Part shown: one piece after another, positions 11,646 to 23,849 of the stretch
Position numbering within the stretch: the stretch's first letter is position 1
Layout of the letters: the number at the start of each line of letters is the position of its first letter
Origin: Perca fluviatilis
Lineage: Eukaryota; Chordata; Actinopteri; Perciformes; Percidae
Length of the DNA: 64,000 nt
NCBI RefSeq assembly: GCF_010015445.1
Contig: NC_053115.1
Location: 16,427,505 to 16,491,504 of the forward strand
Direction: 5' to 3'
Notes under the pieces: generated by a model
Database searches by the model: none
Seen by the model: only the letters and a program-made list of their open reading frames with translations
Told to the model about the DNA's origin: nothing
Made by a program: the position numbers and the translations under genes

Positions 11646-12401
11646 TGGTAAAATAGCAGATGAACTATGTATACAATTTCTGAGATCTGCACGACCTAGA
11701 TTCAGAAGACTAACTGACCTCAGGTCAGTTGTGTAGCCTATGCAAATGTTGGGGCGTGACAAACAGACTAGAGCCAAATGAGGACGAGCCGCAATAGTTG
11801 ACGTCAACTATGGGGCTTGTTGAGATTCGCCCGTTTTCAGAGGCAGTTTCAAATAGTGAGATTTGCAGAGAAAAGAGGTGTCAATGGGATTTAGAGGTTC
11901 TATGTATGTCCTAGTTACCCACTAAACTGTCATTATTCAACTATGACAAGGTAAAATCAGTTTTGCATTCTATCACCCCTTTAAAGTCTGTTATTATTAT
12001 CTTTGAATAACAGTGATACATTGAGAACGTCTTGGAGATTAAAATGGGGTTCACTGCAATGATGGTGGATAGATAATGGTGAGCATGAGCTTAATCCAAT
12101 AACTGCTGTCACCTGCTGAGCCCTGAAGGCATCTCGCCCTCTCTGATCAGTTTAGTTACTAGATGATGATCCAAAAAAAAAAAAAATAGCCATTACATAT
12201 GTATCTCTTTTCTGTGTGAAATAGCACATCTGCTTTTTATTTAATGGAAGTATTTTAGCTCAGGTAGTTGTTTAGTTAATTACTGGTGTATGGCCTTTTG
12301 CAGGTGAAATTAAATGTTGAGCTGTACAATATAAGCAGTGTTTTGTGCAACAGTGTTGCACAAAATAAGCAGTTGAAGAAAACCGTAAACGGGGACCTTA
12401 C

Positions 12402-12530
12402 TTGAAGTGCAGGTCCTTGAAGGTGAAATGTGTTTCCACAATGCCTGTGGTCTTCACTCTGGTCCGCAGCACATCTTGCTGTGTGGGGATGTAATCTTGC
12501 TTGCCTATCCTCTCCAGGTCATTTAGATAG
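12402..12530 (-). CDS. gnai2 exon 5
   Basis: This 129-base exon (residues about 155-197) follows acceptor CCCATCAG and completes a split Tyr. It reads [20 protein letters not shown], then [20 protein letters not shown]. Switch I is intact: the Arg of VLRTRVKT (the cholera-toxin-type Arg, 179 in alpha-i2) and the Thr that binds Mg2+ are both present. NDLERI matches alpha-i2. The exon ends CACTTCAA before donor GTAAGG. Confidence 0.97.
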
Positions 12531-13028
12531 CTGATGGGAACACATAAGGAATACATTTTCTGAAACTTTATATCTGCTGACATTCTGAATGTCTTAAGAG
12601 ATATGCAACAGCTCTACTCACAATCCATTCATAGCATATTGTCCGTAAGAACAAACAATGCTACTGAATACAAACATTGTAAAGATGTAAATCACACACT
12701 GCACTATCCCAGCCATGGGAAAGCATCAACTGCGAAGGTCAGAAATATAGGTAAAGCATGGTAAGGAATAGCTAGGACATGCTCAGCTTTTCATATTCTT
12801 GCACAAAAGACAGTGACTTTTGTTCAAACCCTCTGATATAGTACGACAGCCAGGGCATGACATCCAATTCAGTGTTAGAATATTACTATCAAACATTCAT
12901 TTTCTCTTAGCTGAAAGGAAGGTATCAGCCTTCAATGTAGTGTTGACATTGTGCTTTGTTTGACAATATTGTCTCCATATTTTGTATTGTTTTTAATCTA
13001 TTTAGAAGGTAGGTGTGTGTTTGTGTTT

Positions 13029-13052
13029 GTGTGTCTGTGTGTGTGTGTGTAT

Positions 13053-13101
<49 letters not shown>
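13029..13101. repeat. (GT)n microsatellite, imperfect
   Basis: GT repeats with a few interruptions, including TATGG near 13050. Confidence 0.95.
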
Positions 13102-13175
13102 TCAACAAGTCTAGCCATGTGATAAGATGTGAAAGGGACTTTAGTCTGCTAATCAGTTCTTTTTATCATCATTTT

Positions 13176-13290
13176 ATGGCTCACGCACCTCGCAGCGGGA
13201 ACACCATGGCGGCCATATAGCTTTAATGTGACACTCTCACCGTGGGACCTCGCTCTGGTGTCCCATCAGATGCCCCTTTCACACAGCCTG
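13176..13290 (+). repeat. Dispersed repeat fragment, copy 1
   Basis: The stretch from ATGGCTCACGCACCT through GGTGTCCCATCAGATGCCC reappears in reverse orientation at 34846-34968. The matching core includes AGCTTTAATGTGACACTCTC. It is a fragment of an interspersed family whose full extent I cannot define. Confidence 0.75.
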
Positions 13291-13295
13291 TTCAC

Positions 13296-13402
<107 letters not shown>

Positions 13403-14736
13403 CAATGGCCAAATAAAGCAATCTGAAGTCTAATAAAAGCACTTAATTCAAGACCACAATCAACTTTTACACATCTAGTTACCATGGGAGATGCACAAAA
13501 AGCCATATTGTATTGTCAATAGTCAACCACATAAAAAAAAAAAGACTATGTTGTATAACAAAAGTGTTGGTGCTGGATGTAATCCCATACCAGCCGCAGC
13601 CTGGGTGTAGATATTAGAGCCTCCGCACCACTACTTCATGCCACGTGTTGACAGTTTAATCTTAATCCTGCTCCCCACAGAGAGAGGTTTAGGCGGCTTT
13701 TGTAGTCCACACATCAGATACTGTAACACTGTTTGATTTGGCCATTGGGTTTATAAGACTTGAAGATTAATTGAATTTGGTCGGCTTACACTCTACAATG
13801 AAAAAAGGTACTCAACCGTAGTGTGACAGAGAATCGTCACTGGCAAAATAATGGTCGTTTCATAAGGCTTTACAAGAGATTTCAAAACTACTACAGTTGA
13901 CTTCACACTCCCCTGACAGTTTACAGCACATTCTGGAGCAGTCATAGTATTATGAAAGGCTGTGTGTATTAAACAGAAATCAGTGCAGTTAATTCCTGCT
14001 GCAGCTTGCAGGCAGCTGGTGGTGAACGAGGCTTATCAGGCTCTCTTGTTTTCACTGGATTTCCATTTCAGAGCAGCAGTGCATCCCAGAGGGTCAGAGT
14101 GATAACCACCTCTCACCAGAAGCCTCTCACAATTACCTCGCACTCTCCCTGTTCATTATACTGGTACATTACGGCAGCGGGGCCAAAAACTGCTCAGAAA
14201 TTAGGAGTCATTAAGGTAATTAAGAGCTGCGGAGAGAGGCTGAGGTTGTGGTGTTGTTGTAGATCAGCGACGCAACTTGTCTTAAGAGTGAAAGCCACTG
14301 GTTAAACAAAACCGTAATGCCTTCACTATTAATAACTGTAGCTGGTCTCTATGGGGGCCTTTTGACACAGCCAGTGCTGTCACTGAGAGAAATGTAGTAT
14401 GGCATTTTAACAATAAGAAATTATCAAACGAAATCCAGCACAGAAAAGTACTAAAGCAGAACCGAGCATGGCGTTACTGTAACAGATAAAAAGAAAAGGG
14501 GGATGAAAAGTAACAGTGACAAACCATAATATTTGGCCTGCACGGCCAACTTCCGAGGAAGTTGCAGGTATGTTAAAGATCATCGCTTATTTCTGATGTG
14601 CGATTATCAGCGAAAGTCTGTTCAAAGTCTGGTCACCAAGGTTTTCTGTGCATAATACGGTAATGCACATTTTATTTTGAAACACAATGATCCATATAAT
14701 AGCCTTGATGTTATTGTATGTTATTAAGGCACTCAC

Positions 14737-14897
14737 TAGGCTGCGGAGTCATTGAGCTGGTACTCTCGGGCCCGTGTGAAGCAGCCCTGGACGCCGCCGT
14801 CAGCCCACAGTCGTTGGATGACGTTGGACAGTTCTTCTGGCAGGATGCCCTGCTCCTCTGCTGCTGCTGACAGGGCAAACAGTTGGCGGGCATCGTC
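14737..14897 (-). CDS. gnai2 exon 4
   Basis: This 161-base exon (residues about 102-154) follows acceptor ACTTGTCAG and reads [20 protein letters not shown], then [20 protein letters not shown], and ends [13 protein letters not shown] plus two bases of a Tyr codon before donor GTGAGT. It encodes most of the helical domain that closes over the nucleotide. FALS and AEEQG distinguish alpha-i2 from alpha-i1 and alpha-i3 as I recall them. The frame is open throughout. Confidence 0.97.
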
Positions 14898-17521
14898 CTG
14901 ACAAGTAAAGACACATAACATTAGATAAAGTAGATCTCTGAAAAAGACATCAAGTGTATTAACCCTCATTATTTTTCTTTACTGGACAAAGCTGATTAGC
15001 TCTGCAGAGCTTTATTCAGGACTTTCTTTTCACATGGCTAGTATCGCTAGAATCTCCTGCAAAGCACACTAATGGTGGGCCTCATTGCATTTTATTACTC
15101 AGAATTGCGGTGAAAGCAGTGTTTACAGTATACCATCTTTAGTGCTGTTCTTATCATTGGCTAACTGTGACAAAAGTGATTTGGAATGTAATTAGCAGTA
15201 ACAAGGAAAACAAAACAAAAACAGAGCAGAGATTCTCCGGGCTGCTCATTTTCTGCATTAACTTGCCTGGCCAACATAAATCAGATATGGTGACTGGTTG
15301 TCAGCATACAAACTGTAGCTTGCTGTTGTTGTTGCATCCAGTATGTGCTTGTGGTAATTGGTGCTTTTAAAAAAAAACAGCCATGCTGCCTGCTTTATTT
15401 AGAAAATGCAGATAGGAGCTGGGACCACTGGAAAACGTTCCATAATGGAAACAACAGCATTTTTCTTTCCATGTTATGTATATAGAAGTTCCTGCAGCCC
15501 TATGCACTCCATATAAGTCAGATTTTACATGTCTTTTGAATAACTAAGCTTCAATCAGATTGCGCAAGAGGGAAGTGAAGAAACTGAACAAAGTCAAAAG
15601 AGTGAGCAATAGTATGACCAGAAATGATGTATCCATCATTTGCCTAATTGGCCCTGGGCCATCAACCAGTCATCTGCCATCCAACTTTGCACTGTAATGA
15701 ATCCATCTATTAAAGTGCAGTGACCTGGAAAAACAGATGCATGAAATGATAGACATTCATATTTACATGAATAATTAATTAAATGCAATAGTACTTGTGA
15801 GCAGGGAGGCATTCTGCAACTGAACTTAGCTTATAATCACTAGGAGCACAAGAAGGGCCCTTTGTGTTTTACACTGGACAAGGGCTTTTATAAACTTTTG
15901 ATGTTAGCTATTGAGAGCAGACTTTCATGTATTAGTGAACCATTGTCTGACCCTCCACTCTAGCTGAGTTAAGTAAAGCTAAGTTAGCAGCCCTTTACTG
16001 TGTACCACGTGGAAGTAATCAAGTTTTAAATGGAGAACAAAATGCAGAATACCATGGCTTTCTGATACCTATGCTGTCCTTCACCAACACAAATAACAGG
16101 CCTTCAGTTAACCTGAAGTAATCTTATAATACAGTCATTAACATGTTTGCAACTTCTGATGTGAAATCATTTGACAGCGAGTCATGGAAGAAATGATACA
16201 CATTTGCTAAAAATCCAACATCACATATCTAGACAAGTGCATTGAGTTTGCACTATACCAACTGCTATTTGGTTACTAACAGTTTGCAGCAATTGTCATG
16301 TTTGGCAAACAATGAAAGCAGCTTTTTCTTTGTAAAAAATAAAGAGATCAGACAAACCAGTTCAGTCACACGCTGATTTCAGAATATTGATGGATGCTGA
16401 CTGCGTTCCCTCTGGCTGTGAGACAAACATTGTCTTTTCAATTGAAATCTGTGAAATGTTCCAGGATAATGAAAGCTCTATGTAGGCCATTGCAGTGGGT
16501 GAAGGTGTAACTCAAATAAACTAATTCACTCTGTCCAGTAGAACTTGTCATGCAGAGCTAGCTACATTGGCAGAGCCAGTCCTGACATATACCGGGTAGT
16601 CAAAAAGCTCTTTCTCTAAAAATGCAACATCTTTTTTATTTGGAGACAACAAAAGTATCAAAGATGTAAAAAAAAAAAACTGCAAAATAAGGATTATTAG
16701 GGTTTACAGAAAAAATCTGCCTGGATTGCCTGCATTGCAGAATGCATGTTTTAGTAAAATGATACCAAGCATAGTAAGTGTATCCACTACACATGACACA
16801 CTGCTGCTTTATTACTTATTCCAATTTAGCAAAGTAGCTAAAAGCAGCTTTTTGTTTACATTCAACAAGCCGGCCAATGAAGCACACCAACCCGTTGATG
16901 CCGCTGTCACTGCTACGTCACCCGGATCGTTGGTCTGATTGGTTGAAGGACTATCCAATTGCGTACAGAGTCATTTGAACTATGCCCGTTGATCACGCCT
17001 CTTGTGCAGAGAAAATACAGAGCAGACTCCCCACACTAATGTTCAATCTTAAAAGATTGAACTTGGTCTGGTGATAGCCAGACTAAGTCTGAGGAACAGG
17101 TAGGTCAGATTTTCCTATGAAGCATTTCCATATCCTTAGAAACAAAGCTCTAAGTTAATAGCAACAAAAACATACAATAGGAGTTGAAATATGTGCCATT
17201 TAGTTGAATTGTTGGACTGTGTAAAATAAATGGTTGTTTGCTTTTTCTCTGCATTGTATCAATTCAAACAAACAGTCTTTTGAAGTTCACTGTGAGGCAG
17301 GAGTTGACAGATTACTGTATCCTCCAACTAAAAATACTTTAATTAGAAATTATCTGTAAATGATCTGTGAGAATAGAATATATGAATATGTGATTCGTAT
17401 GAGATGATGGGTCCGTGGAAAAATGTTCTCCTCTCATGAGTAATGCCTGATTTTTGTTATTTTATCTCCCTGGGTGGAGAGGATTTACGGTTTTCTTTAA
17501 CCACACTCTCTCACACTCACA

Positions 17522-17582
<61 letters not shown>

Positions 17583-18127
17583 CATTGCAGAAGTCCATCT
17601 TAAAGCATCTGCTACCCAGAGTTGATTTCCAAGTAGAGCTTGTCACACTGCACCCAAGAGAAATTCTTGAGCTGCATAATTACTGCTGCCTGAAATCCTC
17701 AAGGCTAGATATGGGTGGTTAAGATGGAGAAGGAGTGGAGGCTTTGGCGGTGATTAGTGGAGATGATATCACTGAACTGAGTGCAGCCATATTACACTAT
17801 AATTTAACAGGTTCCCAGAAGGTTTTGTTACTACCTTGAGAACAATATGGCACTTGAAGCTATGTCTGTTTTTAAATGTATCCGTGAATATTTGTTTATT
17901 AGGTTATAATACTTTTAATGAATCAAAAAAGAGGCTCATTGCTTGAAGATGCTCTCTGGCTGACATGTCTTTTAAGTTTTGCAATGGCTTATGCTAGCAG
18001 CCGCACAATCTTCTTTTCTACAACAACGCTACCATCTTTGCTGTATTTCAAACATCATTTCACTTCCGTCTTGCTGCTGCGGTGACGACATGTAAAAAAG
18101 TTACAAATTTCAGTGTCAGATACCTAC
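14898..18127 (-). other. gnai2 intron 3
   Basis: This 3.2 kb intron is mostly unremarkable AT-rich sequence. It has one CA microsatellite (17525-17580) and a small 10-bp-arm hairpin at 17041-17062 next to TCTGGTGATAGCCAGA. No exon is visible. Confidence 0.75.
17525..17580. repeat. (CA)n microsatellite
   Basis: Pure CA run of 56 bp. Confidence 0.97.
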
Positions 18128-18269
18128 CGCTCTAGTAGGTTCCTCATAGTCAACCTTAAGGTTGGCCATGGCTTTAATGATGGCCATTATGGACTGGATT
18201 GTGTTGCTGTAGACAACAGCTCGGTACTGCTTACACTCATCTTCTGAGTATCCATCCTCATGGATAATC
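18128..18269 (-). CDS. gnai2 exon 3
   Basis: This 142-base exon (residues about 54-101) follows acceptor CTGTTTTCAG and reads [20 protein letters not shown], then [20 protein letters not shown], and ends YEEPTRA before donor GTAGGT. It joins exon 2 at ATGAA|G, giving Met-Lys-Ile-Ile. It covers the end of helix alpha-1, linker 1 and the first helical-domain helix. HEDGYSE with QSIMAI is the alpha-i2 form. Confidence 0.97.
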
Positions 18270-18343
18270 CTGAAAACAGAGACCAGAGGGAGAGAGGAGA
18301 TGTGCAAGAGGAAAAAAGATTAGTATGTCATTATTATCTGATT

Positions 18344-18354
18344 TAGAGCTGGGC

Positions 18355-18413
<59 letters not shown>

Positions 18414-18736
18414 ACTGCTATCGATATTGTGATATGAGACTAGATATTGTCTTAGATTTTGAATATCGTAATATGGCATAAGTTGTCTTTCCTGGTTTTA
18501 AAGGCTGCATTACAGTAAAGTGATGTCATTTTCTGAACTTACCAGACTGTTGTAACTGTTCTATTATTTGCCTTTACCCACTTAGTCATTATATCCACAT
18601 TACTGATGATTATTAATAAAAAATCTCATTTTGTGAAAGCACCAATAGTCAAAACTACAATATCGTTGCGGTATCGATAGAGGTATTTGGTCAAAAATAT
18701 CGTAATATTTGATTTTCTCCATATCACCCAGCCCTA
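18344..18736 (+). mobile_element. hAT-type MITE, copy A
   Basis: It begins TAGAGCTGGGC and ends CACCCAGCCCTA, with an interior rich in TATCG-type motifs and a shared core such as GAGACTAGATATTGT. Three other copies occur at 27911, 37625 and 46193. A (TA)n tract at 18361-18409 has grown near its left end. Flanking bases are only partly alike, so any 8-bp target duplication has decayed. Confidence 0.75.
18361..18409. repeat. (TA)n microsatellite
   Basis: Pure TA run inside hAT MITE copy A. Confidence 0.95.
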
Positions 18737-20368
18737 CTATGATTACACGTTACATACAATGGTGTAAAATATTTGCAGTTTTTTTTTGCCCTGGCATTTG
18801 CCCCAGATCTGGCTGAATATTTTATCTAATTGTGAAAATGTTGTCCATTATTGAATAAAACTTATTTAAGATTATATATTTAATTGATATTTCATTAGAT
18901 CCATCAAAGAGGATCTAGTACTGTATGGATGGCTGAGATTACAAATCACAATACTGCCGAGATGCGGCACTGGGAAAAATCCAGCCTTTTTTGTATCTCT
19001 CATCTTAAGGACACCAGAACAAATATTTACTTGCTTTTGGAGCTGTGGAAAAGAAAGGAAGAAGCATGTGGTTGAAAAAGCATGGGGCTGAGACAGAAGC
19101 TGCTGGGCTGAAAACCAAAGAAAACCATCTCCAGTGGCCTGGCTGTCATGGCCCAGAGAGTCGCACAGCCAGGATGCTCATTGGTTGTTTGTTGAACTGA
19201 ATGGGTCCTCATTAAAATGCAAGTGAGCCCACTGTGAAACACTGTGAGGCACAACTAAGAGGACTGAAAGCCCACAGTGTTCTCGCCTCCTCCACACAAT
19301 ATTTATAATTTCAATTTTTGATTTACTTGACTGTGAAGCACTTTGCAAACTCGGTTTTAGAAAGCACCATTCAAATAGGTATTTTATTGTAATCTGACAT
19401 TAAACAGATGTGGACAAGGTATAGCTGGACACAAAGTGTGATATGGTGCTTTCTACACCTGAACTCCTCGTTTAAATGCAGATTTAAAGGTTTAATAAAA
19501 ATAACTTGTCATATTTGCTGAAACTGTCACTTTATCCTGACAGTAGCACATCAGACAGATATTCTGTGAAAATAATTTTGCCTCTACACCTAGTTCATAA
19601 ATTATACAAAAAAAAAGAAGAAAAAAAAAAAAGCTAAGAGCTTTTTAATTGACCAGATCAAGGCACTATCCACACCTGAAACAAACAACTTTCCATCAGG
19701 TTTAACTGAAATCTGTTGAGTACTTTTAAGATATCCTTCAGAATGAATCAGACAAACTGAAATAAAACTTGGCCATTGTAATCATATTGTATGGACTGTG
19801 AGCTGCTTCTTTCTCATTTAAATATTTAATTACTGCGGTGTTAAAAATAACTTGCAAGTTTTTTCAGTAGAATACAATGAAATAGATTAAATTAAATTCC
19901 CATCATGAATGCTGTCATATCCTGTGGCGGTCACATTTTTGTAAGCACAATTATTATTATTTTGTCACAACATGTAGGTCTAGTGTCAACAGGAAGTCAT
20001 TTTTCTGAATTCTCCTTAAAAACTAGATTAAAAGAGACCCCATCATTAGTACTGCAGTTTCCTTTGACTCTCACAGAAGCATAATGTATCCTTTTTGTCA
20101 GAATTATGAATAGGAAGATCCCACACATAGTATCTCTGAAATCCATTATTTGTCCATCTTACTAAAAAAAGACAATCAGAGAAAAATGTTTCTCATAGAA
20201 GTCTGAGTCTAGTGTAGGACTGAGATGTTACATTTGAGTAAGTTATGTTTATTCTCTATTTTTAGGTAGCCGAAAGAATTCACTCCTACTCCTCTGTGAG
20301 CGCAGAGGAGACAGCGGTGTTGTGCTCTTTTCACTCGATAGAACTTTTCAGAATCATCAATAATGTTA

Positions 20369-21067
20369 TTAAAGTGCCCATATTATGAAAAAATCACTTT
20401 TTCTGGGATATGGGGTGTTCTTTTGTGTCTCTGGTGCTTCCACACACATACAAACTTTGAAAAAAATCCATCCATGCTGTTTTGAGTGAGATACAGTTTC
20501 TGAATGTGTCCTGCTTTCAGTCTCCTAGTGAGCTGTTCAAAATCGGCTCGGACTGTGACGTCACAGTCCGAAATGAGCTGGCTAACCACAACCGTTAGCT
20601 CGTTAGCATGCTAACGCTAATGCTAACGCTAGCATGCTACGTCGTTCTCAATAGCAAAGCACTGCTACAACACACACAAGTTCACCACAATCTACAAAAG
20701 AACTACTTACATGTGCGCCCTCATTTAGAAGTCTCCCAGCTAATCCTGCCTTGTAACTGACCAAAGTTGGAGAAACAGGCTCTCTTTTACTGTCTCTAGA
20801 GTTAGCTAGCTGACATGATCTACATCTGAACTACTGAGCATGTGCGAGTGCAATCAAAGATAGTACAGATGAAGAAGATGAAAAGAGGTCTCACTCTGTA
20901 GCTAAAACAGAAACCAGGTGAAAAAGAGGATCTGCAGCAGTGAGAGAGAGCTGTGCAGTACAACAAAAATATGGTGTTTTTTGAAAATTAAACCATGTAA
21001 ACCTATTCTGGTACAACCTTAAAATACAGTTATGAACCTGAAAATGAGCATAATATGGGCGCTTTAA
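20369..21067. mobile_element. TTAA MITE with GCCCATATTATG ends
   Basis: TTAAAGTGCCCATATTATG at the left is mirrored by CATAATATGGGCGCTTTAA at the right, with one mismatch in 19. That leaves TTAA on both sides of about 690 bp. The interior includes an unusual run of near-palindromic GCTAGC, GCATGCTAACGCTAATGC motifs at 20597-20640. No transposase is present. Confidence 0.85.
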
Positions 21068-21237
21068 TGAACTTGTGCCATGGTGGGTAATATAAGTCAA
21101 AATGTTAAGTCAATATAAGTGGGTTTAAGTGACCTCAGTGAGCGGATTAAAAGCATGTTAAAAATCCAAAAATGTATACAGAGAAATAATTTGGCCATTT
21201 GGAGACGCTTGTTTTTGTGTGTTTTGTATGCAATAAT

Positions 21238-21256
21238 AGCCACTAGATGGCAGAAG
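21238..21256 (+). promoter_or_regulatory. CTCF-like motif in intron 2
   Basis: GCCACTAGATGGCAGAAGG agrees well with the CTCF consensus CCASYAGRKGGCRS. It lies just before a MITE. It is a motif match only. Confidence 0.35.
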
Positions 21257-21278
21257 GGTACTTTGAGTTTCTAATACC

Positions 21279-21934
21279 CCTTTCACACCAATGGCTCAAT
21301 CAGGGTTATACCCAGGTTGACGTTTGTGTGTTTGAATGGGGTAACCCTCTTCAAGCTACACGGCTTCGCGACCCACGTCACCAGGTGGGTTGGATCAGGG
21401 TTGGACAAGGATCGATTTTAATGTGAATTGCGCACGTCGGTCACTACCAGCCGGGTAGGGACAAATTACGTGATTGGTTGTAAATGAGAGTGGGGCAGTC
21501 GTCACAGGTCGCTGTACACAAAAACAACAACATAAAATTGGTCTCACTGTGATTTACGCCGGGTTTTCACTATAGATTTTCACAGGCCGCTTCAACAACA
21601 GCAGAGCGGAGCGGTTCAATTCATTTCTCGCCCTACTGTACAATTACAAATTCAAGTAGCTACAAAACAACATATTAGTTCTTGTGGTAGGCTATACAGC
21701 TGGCCTGGAGTATGTGATGTTAGCTGTTCACTGAATATGATGTGTATAGCCCTTCCCATTTCTAGAACTTAAGGTAATTGTTATGCATTGCTCCCAGGTT
21801 GTTACCCAGGTGATTTCTGAATTGCCGTGGCCAGGGGATGTACCCATGTTGTCTGGCTTGGTTTGAATTTCCAAAAGAAGGGTTGAACCCTGATCAGACA
21901 ACACTGGCCCAACTCTGATCAGTGGTGTGAAAGA
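21279..21934. mobile_element. Non-autonomous element with CTTTCACACCA ends
   Basis: The left end CCTTTCACACCAATG and the right end CAGTGGTGTGAAAGATG are inverted repeats of about 12-14 bp. The 650-bp interior has repeated ACCCAGGT, GGGTTG and AACCCTGATC motifs. It is probably a MITE; I cannot assign the superfamily. Confidence 0.6.
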
Positions 21935-21952
21935 TGTATGAGAGTTTACAAG

Positions 21953-22403
21953 GTGCAATTGAATGCACCATACGTTTAATGAGGTGCACATAAATGCACC
22001 ATGGCGTCCCTTCTGAGCCCACATGCTTTATCTTCGTTGTTTGTTTACATAACTCACTCACCGGGAAAGCAAAATGTTGCCACACCGGTAACTTCAGGGA
22101 AGCAGGAGGATTTTCCATTTCTATTGTTTCTCCGTCATCTCCGACTCAAGCAGTTGCCATGGTGTCTGGAAAAGTCAAGCTGCAGGCTACCAGTAGGCTA
22201 ATGTTACCCTGTGTCTTTAGCTGCATGCTACCAGCTGGTAAGCTATGCTGTGTCTGTTGTTGTTTTTTTTTCCTTCTGATGTGTGCAAGTAGGCGGGAGG
22301 AAGAGAGGAAAAAATACTGGGGGAATCCTGCTTCTGATATGGATAGTTGAAATCGAAAGCTCATTTGATAAATTAAAATCGAAATTGTGACACCCCTAGT
22401 ATG
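21953..22403 (+). mobile_element. Dispersed repeat, copy 1 (hAT-like end)
   Basis: From GCAATTGAATGCACCAT to GTGACACCCCTAGTATG this 450-bp stretch closely matches 31838-32263 in the same orientation. Shared landmarks include GGGAAAGCAAAATGTTGCCA and GGGAAGCAGGAGGATTTTCC. The right end, TTGTGACACCCCTA, resembles hAT termini. The ORFs inside differ between copies and are not coding. Confidence 0.8.
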
Positions 22404-23806
22404 TATGTGGGGGAGTGGATGTGTGCTTTCGTTAATGATGTATCAAAAGCCAAAGTATCAAGCATGTACGTAGGTGTTCACTAATGTGCACATGTGAGAG
22501 GATTTTAGAGACCAGTGTATCTGAGAGATTTGTCAAATTGCCTCAGTCAGTGCAGCAATACTAAACAGGAACACTGACTTTCATTTATCAGCTCATCTAG
22601 CACCAACTTCTCAACCCTTGTTTCAAGTCTGGTAGGTGCGAGACTGACAAGAGAGAACTTTCAAAGACAGGAAAAGAGCCGTTCCATTTATGCTTCACTA
22701 CACATCATTACAGCCTAAACTATACAGTACAAAAGACAACAAAAGTTTTTAGAGTTTGTACCCCTCCTTGCTCACATCTTTTCTCAAATTTTTTTAGACT
22801 GAAATTGTTACCTGGTCATGTCAGCTTGTACATACTAAGCCTTTTCCTCGATTGACAAACTGGAAACTTTTAGAATCATTGATTTTATAACATCGTCCCA
22901 CAGTAAATTTTAAGGGGCTCACTTTATCTTCATTTTGCGAGGCTATTACAATTTTCCTTACAGGATTTTTGTTTTGAAAAAATCCTTTGAGGATCAGTTA
23001 AACCCTACAGATGGAAGCAGGAACAATTAGCAAACCAAGAGACGCTGGTTAATAGTGACATGACTCAATGCCACTTGAAACTCTTAAATGCCGTGCAACT
23101 ATTTCTGCTCAGCATTGTAAATGTCAAATAACATGAGCCATAATTCAGCAAATGCACGTTCAATGTCTTGCATTACATTACAGAATCCAAACTTGTAGTA
23201 TGAAATTCCATCATGTTTTTAATCTTGAGCAAAAACCAGTGACAGTCAAACGAGGGGTGGATTAGTCCAATTAGGGGAAGGAAAAGTTCATGCTGATGTT
23301 TCAGTGTAAGAGCACTGTCAATCATCTTTTGTACAAATGGACTAAAAAGATGTCTTTTCTTTCTTAGCTAATGCTTACCGACGCCTTGTCTGATTACGAT
23401 ATTAGATGGACCCTGGTACCTGCTGTCGTCCATGTGTAGCACCAGATAGTGCAGCACACATGTCAAAAGATATCTCTATTCTACGGAGTGACTGGACTCC
23501 CCAATTGATTTGATCAATCACTTAACAAATGTTTCTCTTCTCCTTAAGGCTGGTGATAAATGTTCATGGTGCAATCCTCTTTCAAGCCTGTTGGCTCTGA
23601 GCCAAGGAGTGCCAAGCTGACTGGGACAATTTCATTACTCACCATATCGACTAGCTAGAAGATAGCATTTATCAGATGGGGGGACATCCCTGTATACAAT
23701 ATCCGATGCAGTGCATATTCCAAATACATGTGCTTGTGCTGTTAAACCCTACATTAATTTGTCAGAGATGATGGAAGGAAAAGTAAAACAATGTGGAGTC
23801 ACTCAC

Positions 23807-23849
23807 TTCATCTGCTTCACAATGGTGCTCTTCCCCGACTCTCCAGCAC
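23807..23849 (-). CDS. gnai2 exon 2: P-loop exon
   Basis: This 43-base exon (residues about 40-53) follows acceptor TCTCTGCAG and reads (G)AGESGKSTIVKQM plus two bases of Lys before donor GTGAGT. GAGESGKS is the G1/P-loop that holds the GTP phosphates, with Lys and Ser intact. The 43-base size is that of the P-loop exon in other Gi genes. It requires an upstream 118-base exon 1 encoding the Gly-2 myristoylation and Cys-3 palmitoylation site; I do not find one in the window. Confidence 0.96.

Larger units (their letters stand above)
18270..23806 (-). other. gnai2 intron 2
   Basis: This 5.5 kb intron contains a hAT-type MITE at 18344-18736, a TTAA MITE at 20369-21067, a CACACCA-ended element at 21279-21934 and a dispersed repeat at 21953-22403. 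The stretches 18740-20365 and 22404-23806 show nothing I recognise. Confidence 0.75.

Noticed and set aside
11334..11807. Minus-strand ORF of 157 codons
   Set aside because: It lies in the arm of a foldback element; there is no domain, and the matching left arm does not keep the frame.
18116..18307. Reading exon 3 with its full open frame, including VGI after TRA
   Set aside because: The frame runs past the GTAGGT donor; joining at the donor gives the correct Gi sequence into exon 4.
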